From positions 1-6,784 of the forward strand of contig JAADHT010000226.1 in the NCBI GenBank assembly GCA_013151705.1: a stretch of DNA of 6,784 bases. The letters run 5' to 3'. Positions within the stretch are counted from its first letter, which is position 1, and every line of letters starts with the position of its first letter. The notes under the pieces are model-generated. The model was not told the origin of the DNA. It saw only the letters and a program-made list of their open reading frames with translations, and did not search any database. This stretch comes from Kiritimatiellota bacterium (GTDB lineage: Bacteria > Verrucomicrobiota > Lentisphaeria > Victivallales > JAADHT01). Positions 5,647 through 6,784 of the stretch are shown piece after piece. A program made the position numbers and the translations under genes.

Positions 5647-5757
5647 TTATTGGGATTTCGCCAAGGCTTGGTCGATGTCGGCAACGATGTCGTCGATATC
5701 CTCTATTCCGACCGAGACGCGGATGAATTCCGGCGTGACGCCGGCCGCGGCTTTGCC
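5647..5757 (-). pseudogene. C-terminal scrap of an O-acetylhomoserine sulfhydrylase / Cys-Met metabolism PLP enzyme
   Basis: On the minus strand the last ~35 codons before TAA (5649-5647) read AAAGVTPEFIRVSVGIEDID and continue DIVADIDQALAKSQ. This is the standard C-terminal end of the Cys/Met-metabolism PLP family, and the VTP-FIR-SVGIEDIDDI pattern is closest in my memory to MetY-type O-acetylhomoserine sulfhydrylases. The remaining ~390 residues, with the PLP lysine, are absent. Further upstream the frame continues to 6108 but is antisense to the transposase and carries no family motif. The fragment is bounded by an IS30 remnant on one side and another transposase remnant on the other. The rest of the gene may lie beyond the right edge if that element inserted into it. 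Confidence 0.7.
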
Positions 5758-5765
5758 GGATCGCA

Positions 5766-6640
5766 AGTCCTGGAATTGAACCGACTGGCTTTGCGAAACG
5801 AAGGCGATCCGTTGGTCGGAAGGATTTTGAATTCGGAGGACGTTTTCATCGACGGAACTTGTATGAAGGCGAAAATGCATTTCCCCGTCGACTGGGTTCT
5901 TCTGAAGGATTGCGCTTGGACGGTCGTTAAGGCTATTTTGCTTGTGAGAAGACATGGGATGAGGCACGGAATCAAACCTCCTGAGAAATTCTTGAGCGAA
6001 CTCAACGCCCTTTGCATGAGCATAGCCTCGCTTTCGAAAAAAAAACCGGAAAGAGGTCGTCGAGAAAAAACGCGAATTCAGAAAACTCAAATCGCTCTGC
6101 AAAGTCATAGCGGCGCACGGCGAACGCTATTTGAATCTGTTGAGGGAGGAGTGGAGCTCCAGTACCGATCTGAGCGAGGCCGAGGCGAAATTGGTGGCGG
6201 ATCGTCTCGCGAAAATGTTGATGTTGCTGCCAGTGGCCATGAAGCAGGCTCATTCGCGTATGATTGCAGGAGAACAAATTTCTAACGACGACAAGCTTCT
6301 TTCCGTCTATCACGAGAGCGTCAACGTGATAAACCGCGGAAAAGCGAGCGGAAACGTTGAGTTCGAAAACGCACTGTTCATCGCCGAGCAGAGCGACGGG
6401 CTGATATTGGATTGGAAACTCTACGAGGGGAATGTTACGGATCCCTCGGGCACAAAGGATTCGATAAGGCGCTTGGTTGACGAATGCGAATATGACGTGG
6501 GAAGTCTTACTGGAGATCGCGGGTGTCAATCCAAGACCAACGACAAAGAGTTGATCAATAGAGGAATCTACAACGCTTTGGCTCCGAGAAACCCGTTGGA
6601 GTTCGCCGAAAGAATGATGGACGAAAGATTCAAATTATAG
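5766..6640 (+). pseudogene. DDE-type transposase remnant (IS5/IS1182-like or unclassified family), frameshifted and truncated at both ends
   Basis: The first part, in frame with CTG at 5770, reads LNRLALRNEGDPLVGRIL and SEDVFIDGTCMKAKMHFP, then VDWVLLKD and HGIKPPEKFLSELNALCMS. Asp in FIDGT is the likely first catalytic residue. At 6037-6045 a run of nine A shifts the frame: the homologous sequence continues in the next frame as RKEVVEKKREFRKLKSLCKV, AAHGERYLNLLREEW, VYHESVNVINRGKASGNVEF and LTGDRGCQSKTNDK, where Asp in GDRG is the likely second catalytic residue. The stop at 6638-6640 comes soon after APRNPLEFAERM, before the C-terminal region that holds the catalytic Glu. The N-terminal DNA-binding part and left terminus are missing at the junction near 5766. 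With eight A the two halves would be one frame. The family name is uncertain. Confidence 0.75.
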
Positions 6641-6784
6641 CGTTTTTTATTTAACTCATTTATGGAGAGGCTCTTGTGTGCTTGAATTCAAGAATTGGGA
6701 GCTGATTTGCGGGGTAAATGTGAAATTTTTATGGAAAAATCTGGAGGATTTGCTTTTTTGAGAAAATTTGAAAAATTTTCTAGG
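6641..6784. other. AT-rich non-coding tail with three perfect inverted repeats; possible right end of the transposase element
   Basis: No gene seen. It contains a 12-base palindrome CTTGAATTCAAG (6681-6692), a hairpin ATTTTT/AAAAAT with ATGG loop (6725-6740), and GAAAATTT/AAATTTTC with GAA loop (6762-6780) just before the window ends in TAGG. It could be the end of the preceding insertion sequence, but no matching left copy is present in the window. Confidence 0.35.

Noticed and set aside
5758..6108. Minus-strand extension of the PLP-enzyme frame
   Set aside because: Antisense to the transposase remnant and without family motifs; only the last ~35 codons match the family.
5629..6285. 218-codon plus-strand open frame as a single protein
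   Set aside because: It is a chance join of the IS30 tail, the antisense of the PLP-enzyme fragment, and the first part of the second transposase.

Overview
The window (6,784 bases) looks like a bacterial chromosomal fragment, probably from a Gram-negative lineage because it carries an MlaA/VacJ-type outer-membrane lipid-transport protein and a secreted partner. The mix of a TIM-barrel sugar isomerase, a plant-like acetolactate synthase, and non-coding stretches of degenerate seven-base tandem repeats recalls the Planctomycetota-Verrucomicrobiota-Lentisphaerota group. That is an impression from sequence style, not a proven placement. Both window edges cut into features.

Layout. Positions 1-653 (minus strand) hold a sugar phosphate isomerase/epimerase that has lost its N-terminal part and also runs off the left edge. 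Positions 631-2711 (minus) hold a two-gene operon: an MlaA-like protein and, overlapping its stop codon, a secreted alpha/beta hydrolase. A promoter is predicted just upstream. Positions 2715-3230 have no gene; they hold two tracts of seven-base tandem repeats, inverted repeats and a likely intrinsic terminator for the next gene. Positions 3231-4919 (minus) hold a complete acetolactate synthase large subunit (ilvB).

The best signal is the ilvB leader (about 4920-5214, minus). It contains a promoter, a 26-codon open frame rich in Ile, Leu and Val that includes three consecutive Val codons, a competing antiterminator/terminator pair ending in seven T, and two further hairpins before a strong ribosome-binding site. 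This is the architecture of classical transcription attenuation by branched-chain aminoacyl-tRNA supply.

Positions 5310-6784 are a graveyard of gene fragments. They are an internally deleted IS30-family element (plus), the last ~35 codons of an O-acetylhomoserine sulfhydrylase-type gene (minus), and a DDE transposase remnant (plus) that lacks its N-terminus, has a one-base frameshift in a run of nine A, and stops before its catalytic Glu. No tRNA, rRNA or CRISPR array was seen.
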